A stretch of 11,724 bases of DNA, taken from the NCBI GenBank assembly GCA_945900935.1, contig CAMDKT010000120.1, positions 1 to 11,724 of the forward strand. Reading direction: 5' to 3'. The notes beneath the pieces are model-generated. The model was not told where the DNA came from, did not search any database, and was given only the letters and a program-made list of their open reading frames with translations. This document shows, piece after piece, positions 1-7,242 of the stretch. Position 1 is the stretch's first letter. Each line of letters starts with the position of its first letter. Both the position numbers and the translations under genes were made by a program. Source of the stretch: Candidatus Sulfopaludibacter sp. SbA3 (GTDB lineage Bacteria > Acidobacteriota > Terriglobia > Bryobacterales > Bryobacteraceae).

Positions 1-517
1 TGAGTTTGCCGGCGCTGTCCGCGCTGATTCGGTACTGCCACAGATAGCCGCCGCTGGGGCCAGTCTTGCGGCTGACGATGGCGAAGATCGCCTTGTCCGA
101 CCGGCGGGTATAGAGGGCAACGCCCATCGGCTGATCGAAGACCGGCAACGCGGCGAGGTCCTTCAGGCCAACGCTGGGGACGATTTCGAAGACGCGGAGC
201 TGATTCTTGTTTCGCTCCGTAACGACGGCGACATCGACTTTGCGGTTGCCGATCCGCAGGCCGTAGGCAACGTCGATGTTATTCGGCCGATCCATATTCG
301 GGACGCGCTGGAGGCGTGTCCCGTCCAAGCGGTAGACGGCGATGGCGCCATCGGGGGCGGCCATCTTGACGGTACCGAAGAGGAGGCTTTCAGCGGGGTT
401 TTTCTTGTTGACCCAGAAGGCGGGGTCGTCGGTTTGATGGGGCTCCGAGGGCGTCTCGCGCAGCGCCTGGACATCGGCCTGCGCGAGCAAACCCGCAGTG
501 AGGAGAAGCGGCAGCAT
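1..517 (-). CDS. Secreted beta-propeller 3-phytase (C-terminus beyond window edge)
   Basis: Beta-propeller phytases are calcium-dependent enzymes that remove phosphate from phytate outside the cytoplasm. The minus strand from the ATG at 517 is open to the window edge (172 residues). It begins with a short signal peptide (MLPLLLTAGLLAQ). Family hallmarks follow in order: DDPAFWV at residues 30-36, SLLFGTVK at 44-51, a first blade VYRLDG at 61-66, RPNNIDVAYGL at 77-87 and DVAVVTERNKNQLRVFEI at 95-112. These match the calcium- and phosphate-binding strands of the family (DDPAIW and NNVDIRY types). The start is fixed by a TAATG overlap with the receptor gene upstream, so the two are probably translated together. 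Receptor-phytase neighbours are known from other Gram-negative bacteria, which fits uptake of the released product. The remaining propeller blades lie outside the window. The family call is confident; activity on phytate is inferred. Confidence 0.86.
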   Translation of the reverse strand, partial: MLPLLLTAGLLAQADVQALRETPSEPHQTDDPAFWVNKKNPAESLLFGTVKMAAPDGAIAVYRLDGTRLQRVPNMDRPNNIDVAYGLRIGNRKVDVAVVTERNKNQLRVFEIVPSVGLKDLAALPVFDQPMGVALYTRRSDKAIFAIVSRKTGPSGGYLWQYRISADSAGKL

Positions 518-519
518 TA
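515..519 (-). promoter_or_regulatory. TAATG stop/start overlap coupling receptor and phytase
   Basis: Reading the minus strand, the receptor stop TAA (519-517) shares its last A with the phytase ATG (517-515). I see no strong Shine-Dalgarno just before this ATG. Translation of the phytase therefore probably depends on ribosomes finishing the receptor. Confidence 0.75.
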
Positions 520-3441
520 GAAGTGCAGCCGTAACATGAACTGGAGCTGCCGGGAGGTGCCGGTGCCGGTGGCGCCATCGTTGACTGTCGTCACGATGGT
601 CCCGAATGTCGAGCTATTACGGGCGTTGACGGGGTTGCCGTACTGGGCGCGGTTGAAGAGGTTGAACATCTCGGTGCGGAAGTCGAGGCGGACGGACTCG
701 GTGACGCGGAAATTCTTGGAGATACCGGCGTCGGCCTGGAACAGGCCGGGTCCGCGGTAGGCGTTGCGGCCGGAATTGCCATAAGTGTTGTTGGCGGGCA
801 GGGCGAAGGCGGCGGGGTTGAGCCAGAGGGCGGGTCCTTTGTTGGCGGCGTAGACGTCGCCGCCAATGTAATCGGCCCGCTGACTCTGCGTTTGTCCGGA
901 GGGGACGGTGGCCGCGGCGCGGGCGATGCTGACCGAGAAAGGCGCGCCGGTGCGGGCGGTGAAGATGCCGCTCAAGTCCCAGCCGCCGTACCACTGATTG
1001 CGGGCGAAGGGAAGCTGGTAGACCGTGTTGGAGGTAAAGGTGTGACGGATGTCGTAATCGGCATCACCGCGGTCACAGGCGCGGCAGACAATGTTTTGAA
1101 TCTGGCCGCCTTCGCCGGAACCGGCATTGTCACTGATGGCATGGCCCCACATGTATTGCGCCTGGAAAAGGAAGCCTTTGGAAAACGACCGCGTGAGGGA
1201 CGACTGCAGGCCATTGAAATACGTATTGCCGTCGAAGCGTTTTTCGTCGACTTGGCCGAAGGCGGTGAGAGGGCGCCGGCGGGTGACGGGATCAAGCGTG
1301 TTGACGTAGGTGCGGGTGAGCTGATTGCGGCCAACATTGCCGACGTAAGCGGCCTGGGCTACCATGCCGCCGGGCAACTGGTGCTGGACCGAGAGCGTCC
1401 ACATGTGGGACTCCGGTTCCTTGCGGTCCCGCTGCAGACTGCGCGGCGACTGGCCCTGTGAGCGGAGCTGAGCCAGAAACGGGGCCGGGGGATAGCTGAG
1501 GGTGGGCGCGTCAGCGGCGGAGAGCGAGAGGTTTTCCGGGAGGCTGTCGATGGCGGCGGTGACGTCGTCATTCTGACCGGGTCCGATATAACGGCCGTAG
1601 CCGGTGCGAAAGACCGTCTTCCCGCCGAGCATTTTCGGCGTCCAGGCGAGGGAGACGCGGGGCGTCACGTTGTCGTTATCGGGGAAGAACCATGGTGTGC
1701 CCGCGGGGCAGTAGCCCTGGCAGCGAACGGCGTCAAAGACACGGCCGCGACCGTAAACGTCCTTGGAAACGGTGTAGTGTTCGTAGCGAAGTCCAAGGTT
1801 CAATGTAAGTTCGGGACTGAAGCGGATTTCGTCCTGGAAATAGACGGAGGAGAAAGTTCGGCGGACACCGACGGTATCGAGGCGGCTGCCAATGGAAACG
1901 CTGTTGAGTGAGTTGCGGAGAAACGCGTCGAGACTGGCGAAGGCGACGCTGGTGGCGGGGCCGTTGCCAACGTTTAACTGAATGCGGCGGATCTCGCCGC
2001 CGATTTTAATCGTGTGTCGGCCCCGAATCCAGGAGAGGTTGTCGACGATGGAGTACGCGTTGGGTTTTTCGATAATATAGCTCGTCGGTTGCGTCGATGT
2101 GAAGCCGGGAATGGCGACGCCTTCGGGGATGCGGCCGACGTCGTTGCGGGTCAGCGCGGAACGGTTAAAGCCCAGCTTGACTTCGTTGACCATCGCGGAG
2201 GTCCAGACCTGCTGCCACTGGGCGGTGATGTTGGTGGGGCGGATGCTGGAATCGCGGGTTTCCAGGAGCCCGTTGCGAATCTGGCTGATGAGTCCGTCGG
2301 TCATGGCGAAGCGGAAGAAGAGGCTGTGCTTGTCGTTGATGCGATGATCGACGCGCGCCATGCCGCTATGTTCGTTGCGCTTTTCGGGAGTTTCGGCGAT
2401 CAGGCGATCCACGTTGGCATTGGCGCTGGGGACGGTGCCGGCGGGATAGAGATTGACGAGGCTTTGGAGCGCCGCCGGGGTACGCTGGCGGAAGGCGGCG
2501 CTGGGAACCAGACCGTCGGCGCGAGAGATCGTTAAACGCTGGAACAGGCTTTCCCAGTTGGCGAAGAAGAACGTCTTGTCTTTGGCGATGGGGCCGCCGA
2601 GGTTACCGCCGAACTGATTGAGACGGAAAGGGGGCGGGTTGGCGCCGTCGAAGGGGCGCCGGGCGTCGAGAGAGGAGTTGCGGAAGAATTCGTAGGCGGA
2701 TCCGTGAAATTGATTGGTGCCGGTTTTGGAGACCAGGTTGATCTGCGCGCCGCCGCCGGTGCCTCCTTCGGCGGTGAATGGAAGGGAGTTGACACGGAAT
2801 TCCGCGATGGAATCGGTGGAGATAACGAGGCGGAGGTTGCCCTCCTGGCGGGGGTCCTTGATGCCGGTGGCGTCAACTCCGTCGAAGGTCCAATTGTTGT
2901 CATCGCGGGGGCGGCCGAAGAATCGAATGGAGTTCTGATTGCCTTCGCCGATGTTGACGGCGCCGGGGGCGAGCATCATTAGCGCCGCCCAGTGGCGCCC
3001 GTTTAGCGGAATGTTCTTAATCTGCTGTTCGCCGATCACTGTACCGATTTCGGCGTTTTTCTGCTCCAGGGGAGTCACATCAGCGGACACTTCCACAGCG
3101 GTGGAAACGGCGCCGACGACGAGTTGAGCGTCGAGGGTCCGGGACTGGCCGACAGCCAGGACCACTCTGTCGAACCTGGCGGTATTAAAGCCGGGTTTGG
3201 AGATAGAGATCGTGTAGGCCCCGACCGGGAGGCCAGGGAGTTGGTAGGCGCCGGATTGCGAAGTGATGGTATCGCGGCGGAAACCGGTGGCAGCCGATTC
3301 GATGGAGACTTTGGCCCCGCCAATGTTGGCGCCGGAGGGGTCGGAGACGGCGCCGCTGAGGGTGGCGCGGTCGACCTGCCCCCAGGAAACGGCGGATGCG
3401 CAGAAGGAAAGCAAAAGTAGGCGGACCAAAACTTGACGCAT
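517..3441 (-). CDS. Oar-like TonB-dependent outer-membrane receptor with carboxypeptidase-regulatory domain
   Basis: 974 residues, typical of the large acidobacterial Oar-like receptors that import substrates through the outer membrane using TonB energy. A signal peptide (residues 1 to about 21) is followed by a carboxypeptidase-regulatory-like beta-sandwich (about 23-105, with SGAVSDPSG and GFRRDTITSQSGAYQLPGL). The plug region follows (about 125-240, with IKNIPLNGRHWAALMMLAPG, FDGVDATGIKDPRQ and INLVSKTGTNQFHGSAYEFFRN). The rest is a beta-barrel ending in the usual outer-membrane phenylalanine (RQLQFMLRLHF). The reading frame is intact. The ATG at 3441 has only a weak GGAA about 8 nt upstream. 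It is first in an operon with the phytase, so phytate-derived inositol phosphates or metal-phytate complexes are possible ligands. That is inference from context, because ligand specificity of this family cannot be read from sequence. Wobble positions are C-rich, as expected for a lagging-strand gene here. Confidence 0.92.
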   Translation of the reverse strand: MRQVLVRLLLLSFCASAVSWGQVDRATLSGAVSDPSGANIGGAKVSIESAATGFRRDTITSQSGAYQLPGLPVGAYTISISKPGFNTARFDRVVLAVGQSRTLDAQLVVGAVSTAVEVSADVTPLEQKNAEIGTVIGEQQIKNIPLNGRHWAALMMLAPGAVNIGEGNQNSIRFFGRPRDDNNWTFDGVDATGIKDPRQEGNLRLVISTDSIAEFRVNSLPFTAEGGTGGGAQINLVSKTGTNQFHGSAYEFFRNSSLDARRPFDGANPPPFRLNQFGGNLGGPIAKDKTFFFANWESLFQRLTISRADGLVPSAAFRQRTPAALQSLVNLYPAGTVPSANANVDRLIAETPEKRNEHSGMARVDHRINDKHSLFFRFAMTDGLISQIRNGLLETRDSSIRPTNITAQWQQVWTSAMVNEVKLGFNRSALTRNDVGRIPEGVAIPGFTSTQPTSYIIEKPNAYSIVDNLSWIRGRHTIKIGGEIRRIQLNVGNGPATSVAFASLDAFLRNSLNSVSIGSRLDTVGVRRTFSSVYFQDEIRFSPELTLNLGLRYEHYTVSKDVYGRGRVFDAVRCQGYCPAGTPWFFPDNDNVTPRVSLAWTPKMLGGKTVFRTGYGRYIGPGQNDDVTAAIDSLPENLSLSAADAPTLSYPPAPFLAQLRSQGQSPRSLQRDRKEPESHMWTLSVQHQLPGGMVAQAAYVGNVGRNQLTRTYVNTLDPVTRRRPLTAFGQVDEKRFDGNTYFNGLQSSLTRSFSKGFLFQAQYMWGHAISDNAGSGEGGQIQNIVCRACDRGDADYDIRHTFTSNTVYQLPFARNQWYGGWDLSGIFTARTGAPFSVSIARAAATVPSGQTQSQRADYIGGDVYAANKGPALWLNPAAFALPANNTYGNSGRNAYRGPGLFQADAGISKNFRVTESVRLDFRTEMFNLFNRAQYGNPVNARNSSTFGTIVTTVNDGATGTGTSRQLQFMLRLHF

Positions 3442-3570
3442 GTCTATTTCCAGGGTAGGCGGCTATGGCTACAGAATTCTGACAATTGAGTTACGATTTC
3501 GTGACATAGACCGGCTCGCAGCCTACCAACTTCCAAACCGCTACACTGGAAGCCAAATTCAGCCCCCCGC

Positions 3571-3785
3571 GCGAGGTCCGCCGGAATCCACGGCACCGTC
3601 ATCGATCCCTCCGGCCTTCTCCTTCCCGGACCGCGTTGCCGATGGCCGCCTCGGCGAAAGCGCTGGGCGCCAACTCTGGTACGCCATCACCGCCCCTGGT
3701 TCCCGACGGCGTCCGTAACGGTGAAATCCGCGGCCTGCGCAACCCCATGCGGGTTATCCAGGTTGCGGCTAAAATATACTTCTAA
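3571..3785 (+). pseudogene. Remnant of a second Oar-like receptor (N- and C-terminal scraps)
   Basis: The 343-base gap between the divergent genes has no intact gene, but two scraps resemble the neighbouring receptor. At 3583-3627 one plus-strand frame reads GIHGTVIDPSGLLLPG, like SGAVSDPSGANIGG in the intact receptor. In another frame, 3717-3785 reads NGEIRGLRNP, then MRVIQVAAKIYF and a stop. This matches the intact receptor's C-terminus (SRQLQFMLRLHF, stop) in the pattern R-x-[IL]-Q-x3-[KR]-[IL]-[HY]-F. I infer a receptor gene that lost nearly all of its interior. The stop TAA (3783-3785) overlaps the hydrolase ATG as TAATG, the same arrangement as receptor-phytase. The C-terminal match is the stronger half; the N-terminal one is short and could be chance. 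The first part of the gap (3442-3570) shows nothing I can identify. Confidence 0.5.
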
Positions 3786-5200
3786 TGCGTTCTCTTTATC
3801 TCGTCCTCTTAACCGTTGCCCTGCACGCCCAGGACGCCGAACTCGTTCTTCGCACATCGGTGGGTTACAACACGATGCGGGCTTCCCTGCCCCTTTCGCC
3901 GGAGCAAAAGGAGCAGGCGACCACTCTCGGCGCGCAGGCCCAGGCCGCCGCCCGCGAAGGCAAGTTCGGCGAGGCCATTCGCCATTACTACCACGGCACC
4001 GCCGTCATGCAGGGTTTGGCCTGGACGCCGGAAACCGAATTCGCCGCCGCGCTACAAGCCAAGGTTGACGACGCCATCGCCAGCCCCGGTCAGAAACTTC
4101 TGCTCACGCTTACCCCTTTATTTAAGATCGGCTCCCCCGCCACTGCTGCCGTTAAAGTCGTCCTTCGTCCCACCGTCCTCGGCACCGAGCCAATCCTAAT
4201 CGCCAAAGAAATCAAAATCAAGAGTGACGAGCTCCCCGCCACAATCTCCGTCCAAGTCCCCGCCGAACTCTTCGGCAACTACGATGTCGTCGCTACGCTC
4301 GGGGATGCCGCCATTCCCGCCCTCCGCAAAATCGTTCCCATCCGCGTTGAGAACCTGGAAACCGCCGCCGCCCAGCTAAAGGCCCGCCTGGCCGACGCGG
4401 TAAACCCCACCGCCGCCTACGCCCTAACTCTCTATGACAACGCCGAAAGAGGCAAAGCGAATCCCCACCGCTCGGACTTCGTCAAGGCATTCGCCGACGC
4501 CAATAAACTCCTCGACGAATCGGCCGGCGGCAAGGACCCCTTCGCGAACAAAACCGGCGATTTGAAAAAAGCGTATCGCTCGAACGTCGACCAGACGCTC
4601 CAGCCCTACCGCCTCTTTATCCCAGCAAATTACGACGCCAAGAAGGCAACGCCCGTGGTTATCACGCTCCACGGCATGGGCGGCGATGAGAACTCGATGC
4701 TCGACGGCTACGGTGCCACGGGAGCGTTGAAGAAGGAGGCCGAAAAGCACGGTTTCATTCTGGCCAGCCCCAAGGGCCGCGAACCGGCGTCGATGTACCG
4801 CGGCACTGGCGAAACAGACGTGCTCGACGTGCTGGCCGAAGTCCAAAGGGACTACAAAGTCGACCCCAAGCGCATCTACATGATGGGGCATTCGATGGGC
4901 GGTTACGGCACGTGGAGTATTGCGATGGCGCACCCGGAAAAGTTCGCGGCGTTAGGCCCGATAGCCGGCGGCGGCGACCCCCGCGGCATGGAGAAGATCA
5001 AAGCCATCCCCCACTTCGTCGTCCACGGCGACAACGACAAGACGGTGAACGTAGCGCAATCGCGAATCATGGTGGAAGCCGGCAAAAAGCTCGGCATGAA
5101 GATCGAGTACATTGAAGTCCCCAACGGCAGCCACGTCGATATCGCTGTGCCCAACTTCGCCCCGATGTTCGAGTTCTTTGCGGGTCAAGCTCGGGATTAG
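3785..5200 (+). CDS. Secreted alpha/beta-hydrolase (prolyl-oligopeptidase/esterase type)
   Basis: 471 residues. A signal peptide (MRSLYLVLLTVALHAQ) suggests export. Residues about 30-260 form an alanine-rich, partly helical and partly beta N-terminal region that I do not recognise. The catalytic alpha/beta-hydrolase domain is about 270-468. It has the oxyanion strand VVITLHGMGGDENSM (291-305), the nucleophile elbow GHSMGG with Ser370, an acid candidate Asp416 or Asp418 in VVHGDNDKTV, and His450 in NGSHVD. This layout is that of PHB-depolymerase/feruloyl-esterase-like and peptidase S9-like enzymes; the substrate cannot be told. The ATG at 3785 overlaps the stop of the receptor remnant and has no Shine-Dalgarno. 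A TATACT hexamer at 3775-3780 might instead give a leaderless mRNA. Codons end mostly in C, unlike other plus-strand genes further right, which suggests that the segment has been inverted. Confidence 0.85.
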   Translation: MRSLYLVLLTVALHAQDAELVLRTSVGYNTMRASLPLSPEQKEQATTLGAQAQAAAREGKFGEAIRHYYHGTAVMQGLAWTPETEFAAALQAKVDDAIASPGQKLLLTLTPLFKIGSPATAAVKVVLRPTVLGTEPILIAKEIKIKSDELPATISVQVPAELFGNYDVVATLGDAAIPALRKIVPIRVENLETAAAQLKARLADAVNPTAAYALTLYDNAERGKANPHRSDFVKAFADANKLLDESAGGKDPFANKTGDLKKAYRSNVDQTLQPYRLFIPANYDAKKATPVVITLHGMGGDENSMLDGYGATGALKKEAEKHGFILASPKGREPASMYRGTGETDVLDVLAEVQRDYKVDPKRIYMMGHSMGGYGTWSIAMAHPEKFAALGPIAGGGDPRGMEKIKAIPHFVVHGDNDKTVNVAQSRIMVEAGKKLGMKIEYIEVPNGSHVDIAVPNFAPMFEFFAGQARD

Positions 5201-5250
5201 CTCGCAAATCGCCCAATCTCGGTCGATATGCCGGAGAGGAATAGGCGAAC

Positions 5251-6318
5251 ATGCGCCCCACTCGTCCGTCACCGCAACTCACGTTTCCCGGCATGTCCGA
5301 AGATCCATGGGCTACATCCATCGCCACTCCGCTAGAATGGAGAGGTTTAGCTGTCAATATGAATGGACTCTCCACATTAGAGCTTTGCGCCGGTGCCGGT
5401 GGCCAGGCATTGGGATATGAGCAGGCAGGCTTCGATCACGCCGCATTGGTGGAGATAAACAAGCACGCATGCGCGACGCTTCGCCTGAATCGTCCGTCCT
5501 GGAACGTAATTGAAGGCGACTTGGCTCAATTTGACGGTCGCCCTTATCGCGGCGTTGACATAATCTCCGGCGGCCTGCCATGCCCTCCGTTCTCCGTCGC
5601 GGGAAAACAACTGGGCGCGAACGACGAGCGGAATCTGTTCCCGGAGATGATCCGGCTTGTGGATCAAATTCGCCCGCGCGCCGTGATGATCGAAAACGTC
5701 CGCGGCATTCTGTACGCAGTGTTCTCCGATTACCGCCAATTGGTTGCCGCTCAACTCAAGAAGCTTGGATATACAGCCGGTTGGCGGCTAATGAACGCAT
5801 CGGACTTCGGCGTCCCGCAGCTCCGGCCTAGGGTGGTCTTCGTCGGCCTTCGCAAAGAGTATTCGGAACATTTCGATTGGCCGGAACAGTGCCTGTCCAC
5901 CCCGAAAACCGTTGGGGAGACGCTCTACGATCTCATGGCGGCAAATGGATGGAAAGGCGCCAAACGCTGGCGCGCCCGCGCGGACGAAATCGCCCCCACC
6001 GTTGTCGGCGGTTCCCTCAAGCATGGCGGTCCGGATCTGGGCCCGACGCGAGCCAGGCTCGCCTGGGCCAGCTTGAACGTCGATGGCCTGGGCATCGCCA
6101 ATGAAGCGCCCGCCGTTGACTTTGTTGGAATGCCGCGGCTGACGGTCCGCATGGTTGCCCGGATACAAGGATTTCCCGATGACTGGCAATTCAGCGGCGC
6201 AAAAACGGCTGCCTATCGCCAGGTCGGGAACGCGTTTCCTCCGCCTTTTGCATGCGCCGTGGCAACGAGTCTGAAAAACTGTCTTTCGGTCTCGCGCTTG
6301 GTCCGAGTGGCGGTATAG
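5251..6318 (+). CDS. DNA (cytosine-5)-methyltransferase of a NaeI-like restriction-modification system
   Basis: A C5-cytosine methyltransferase using S-adenosylmethionine, the protective half of a type II system. The motifs are in the usual order: I (LELCAGAGGQALG, 43-55), IV (GGLPCPPFS with catalytic Cys111), VI (ENV, 149-151), VIII (QLRPRVVFVG, 190-199), a short target-recognition region (about 215-295), IX (LTVRMVARIQGFPDDW, 297-312) and X (YRQVGNAFPPPFA, 322-334). The recognition region with LGPTRARLAWASLNVDG resembles methylases I associate with GCCGGC or related sites; this is from memory. The start is uncertain. The ATG at 5251 has AGAGGA 10 nt upstream and is used here. The ATG at 5359 starts just 6 residues before motif I, has a TAGAAT hexamer about 20 nt upstream, and may be the true start (319 residues). 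GC content and wobble bias are lower than in neighbours, which suggests transfer. The partner endonuclease follows. Confidence 0.92.
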   Translation: MRPTRPSPQLTFPGMSEDPWATSIATPLEWRGLAVNMNGLSTLELCAGAGGQALGYEQAGFDHAALVEINKHACATLRLNRPSWNVIEGDLAQFDGRPYRGVDIISGGLPCPPFSVAGKQLGANDERNLFPEMIRLVDQIRPRAVMIENVRGILYAVFSDYRQLVAAQLKKLGYTAGWRLMNASDFGVPQLRPRVVFVGLRKEYSEHFDWPEQCLSTPKTVGETLYDLMAANGWKGAKRWRARADEIAPTVVGGSLKHGGPDLGPTRARLAWASLNVDGLGIANEAPAVDFVGMPRLTVRMVARIQGFPDDWQFSGAKTAAYRQVGNAFPPPFACAVATSLKNCLSVSRLVRVAV

Positions 6319-6348
6319 GCAATCCTCAAGGCAGGGAATACTTCCAGG

Positions 6349-6499
6349 GTGATAAGCTGGGGCGATCAACCCTGAAACGCCCCTCCAAGAAGACGAAGCC
6401 CGAATCGCGCGGATTGAATCCGCGATCCTCCTCGCCGCCCGCGGAGCAGAGCGTTTCAACCGCGAAGTCCCTGGGCTTCTGCGCCAGGCGTTCGATGAG
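6349..6499 (+). other. Missing N-terminus of the endonuclease; candidate +1 frameshift at CCC-TGA
   Basis: The endonuclease frame stays open upstream of its GTG (6500) back to a stop at 6353-6355. It encodes protein-like sequence including DEARIARIESAILL and VPGLLRQAFDE, which continues smoothly into the conserved region. This stretch contains no ATG, GTG or TTG. In another frame a GTG at 6349, with AGGGA 11 nt upstream, starts a short reading (VISWGDQP) that ends at CCC TGA (6370-6375). A +1 slip of the proline tRNA from CCC to CCT at 6371 would continue with GAA and enter the endonuclease frame exactly. A GGGG run (6359-6362) lies 7 nt before the CCC. A one-base mutation, a sequencing error or a rare start codon are the alternatives. 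Confidence 0.5.
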
Positions 6500-7231
6500 G
6501 TGATTGACTCAAAACGATCTGGCCGGTTTACGCTTGACGAACTCGAGAAGACGGAACTGACCTACATCGGTACCAAAGTCGAGATATTGCTCCGCAATTA
6601 TCTGAAGCTTGAACGCGGAGACAAACTGGATCTGAAGATAGACGGCATCGAAGTCGACGTCAAGAATACGGTTCGGTCTCAATGGACGATCCCAATGGAG
6701 GCAATGGGCCATCCATGTATTTTGATCCGCGCGCAGGAGCGCCGTGCCCTATGTTGGTTCGGACTGCTTGTGATCAGCGAGCCATATCTGAACAAGGGGA
6801 AAAATCGAGATCAGAAGCGCACGATCTCCGAACTCGGCAGACAGCGTATTCACTGGCTGCTCGAAGCAGCACCATATCCTCCGAATTTTTGGGAGCGGAT
6901 TGGCGCCGAGGGAAAGAATGCGATCACGAGCCCTCGCGGGGGGACCGATCGAATCGCGGCTCTGTTCACGACTGTCCAACAGAAGCCCCTTTCCAGAAAC
7001 GTCGTGGAGGCGCTTGCGCAACAGAAAGATTACATGAAGCGAATCCGTGGCAATGGAGGAGCCCGTGACATCCTGTCTCCGCTCGGTATCGCAATCCTTT
7101 GGGGGAAAAATGACCGCGAGCTAATCGAGGAACTCGGACTCCCGTTTTGTACCAACGATGAGTTCATTTCATTCAAGGCGGTCAAAGACGAAGATATCGC
7201 TCTGCTCCGCCGCGCCTGTCGTATCGACTGA
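6500..7231 (+). CDS. NaeI-family type IIE restriction endonuclease
   Basis: NaeI cuts GCCGGC after binding a second, activating copy of the site. It has an N-terminal nuclease domain and a C-terminal CAP-like winged-helix domain. Numbered from the GTG at 6500, this protein (243 residues) aligns with NaeI (from memory) without gaps through the nuclease core. E28, D44, D53 and K55 (VDVK) fall on NaeI E70, D86, D95 and K97, all at a constant offset of 42. The C-terminal part AQQKDYMKRIRGNGGARDIL (about 173-192) matches the NaeI DNA-binding domain. The active site is thus complete, so the protein may be functional. The GTG start equals NaeI residue 43 and would omit the first 42 residues, whose counterpart is present in the upstream DNA (see 6349-6499). 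Local GC is low (28 of 60 in 6541-6600). vsr follows 11 nt downstream. Cleavage of GCCGGC itself is inferred. Confidence 0.87.
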   Translation: MIDSKRSGRFTLDELEKTELTYIGTKVEILLRNYLKLERGDKLDLKIDGIEVDVKNTVRSQWTIPMEAMGHPCILIRAQERRALCWFGLLVISEPYLNKGKNRDQKRTISELGRQRIHWLLEAAPYPPNFWERIGAEGKNAITSPRGGTDRIAALFTTVQQKPLSRNVVEALAQQKDYMKRIRGNGGARDILSPLGIAILWGKNDRELIEELGLPFCTNDEFISFKAVKDEDIALLRRACRID

Positions 7232-7242
7232 CGAGGTGTTGG

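Noticed and set aside
892..1461. 189-residue plus-strand open frame inside the receptor gene
   Set aside because: Antisense to the receptor barrel; high GC produces long spurious frames here.
3440..3718. 92-residue plus-strand open frame in the intergenic gap
   Set aside because: It starts inside the receptor's start codon region and shows no recognisable protein; the better signals in this gap are the receptor scraps in other frames.
5788..6459. 223-residue open frame on the minus strand opposite the methyltransferase
   Set aside because: It is antisense to strongly conserved methylase motifs and has no recognisable domain or sensible composition.
6252..6503. 83-residue open frame between methylase and endonuclease, a possible controller (C) protein
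   Set aside because: Composition is that of an off-frame reading of two real genes, with no helix-turn-helix pattern; the endonuclease frame explains the second half.
5251..7231. Absence of GCCGGC inside the restriction-modification genes while about a dozen copies occur elsewhere in the window
   Set aside because: By eye about two or three copies would be expected, and the genes have lower GC; the difference is too small to claim site avoidance.
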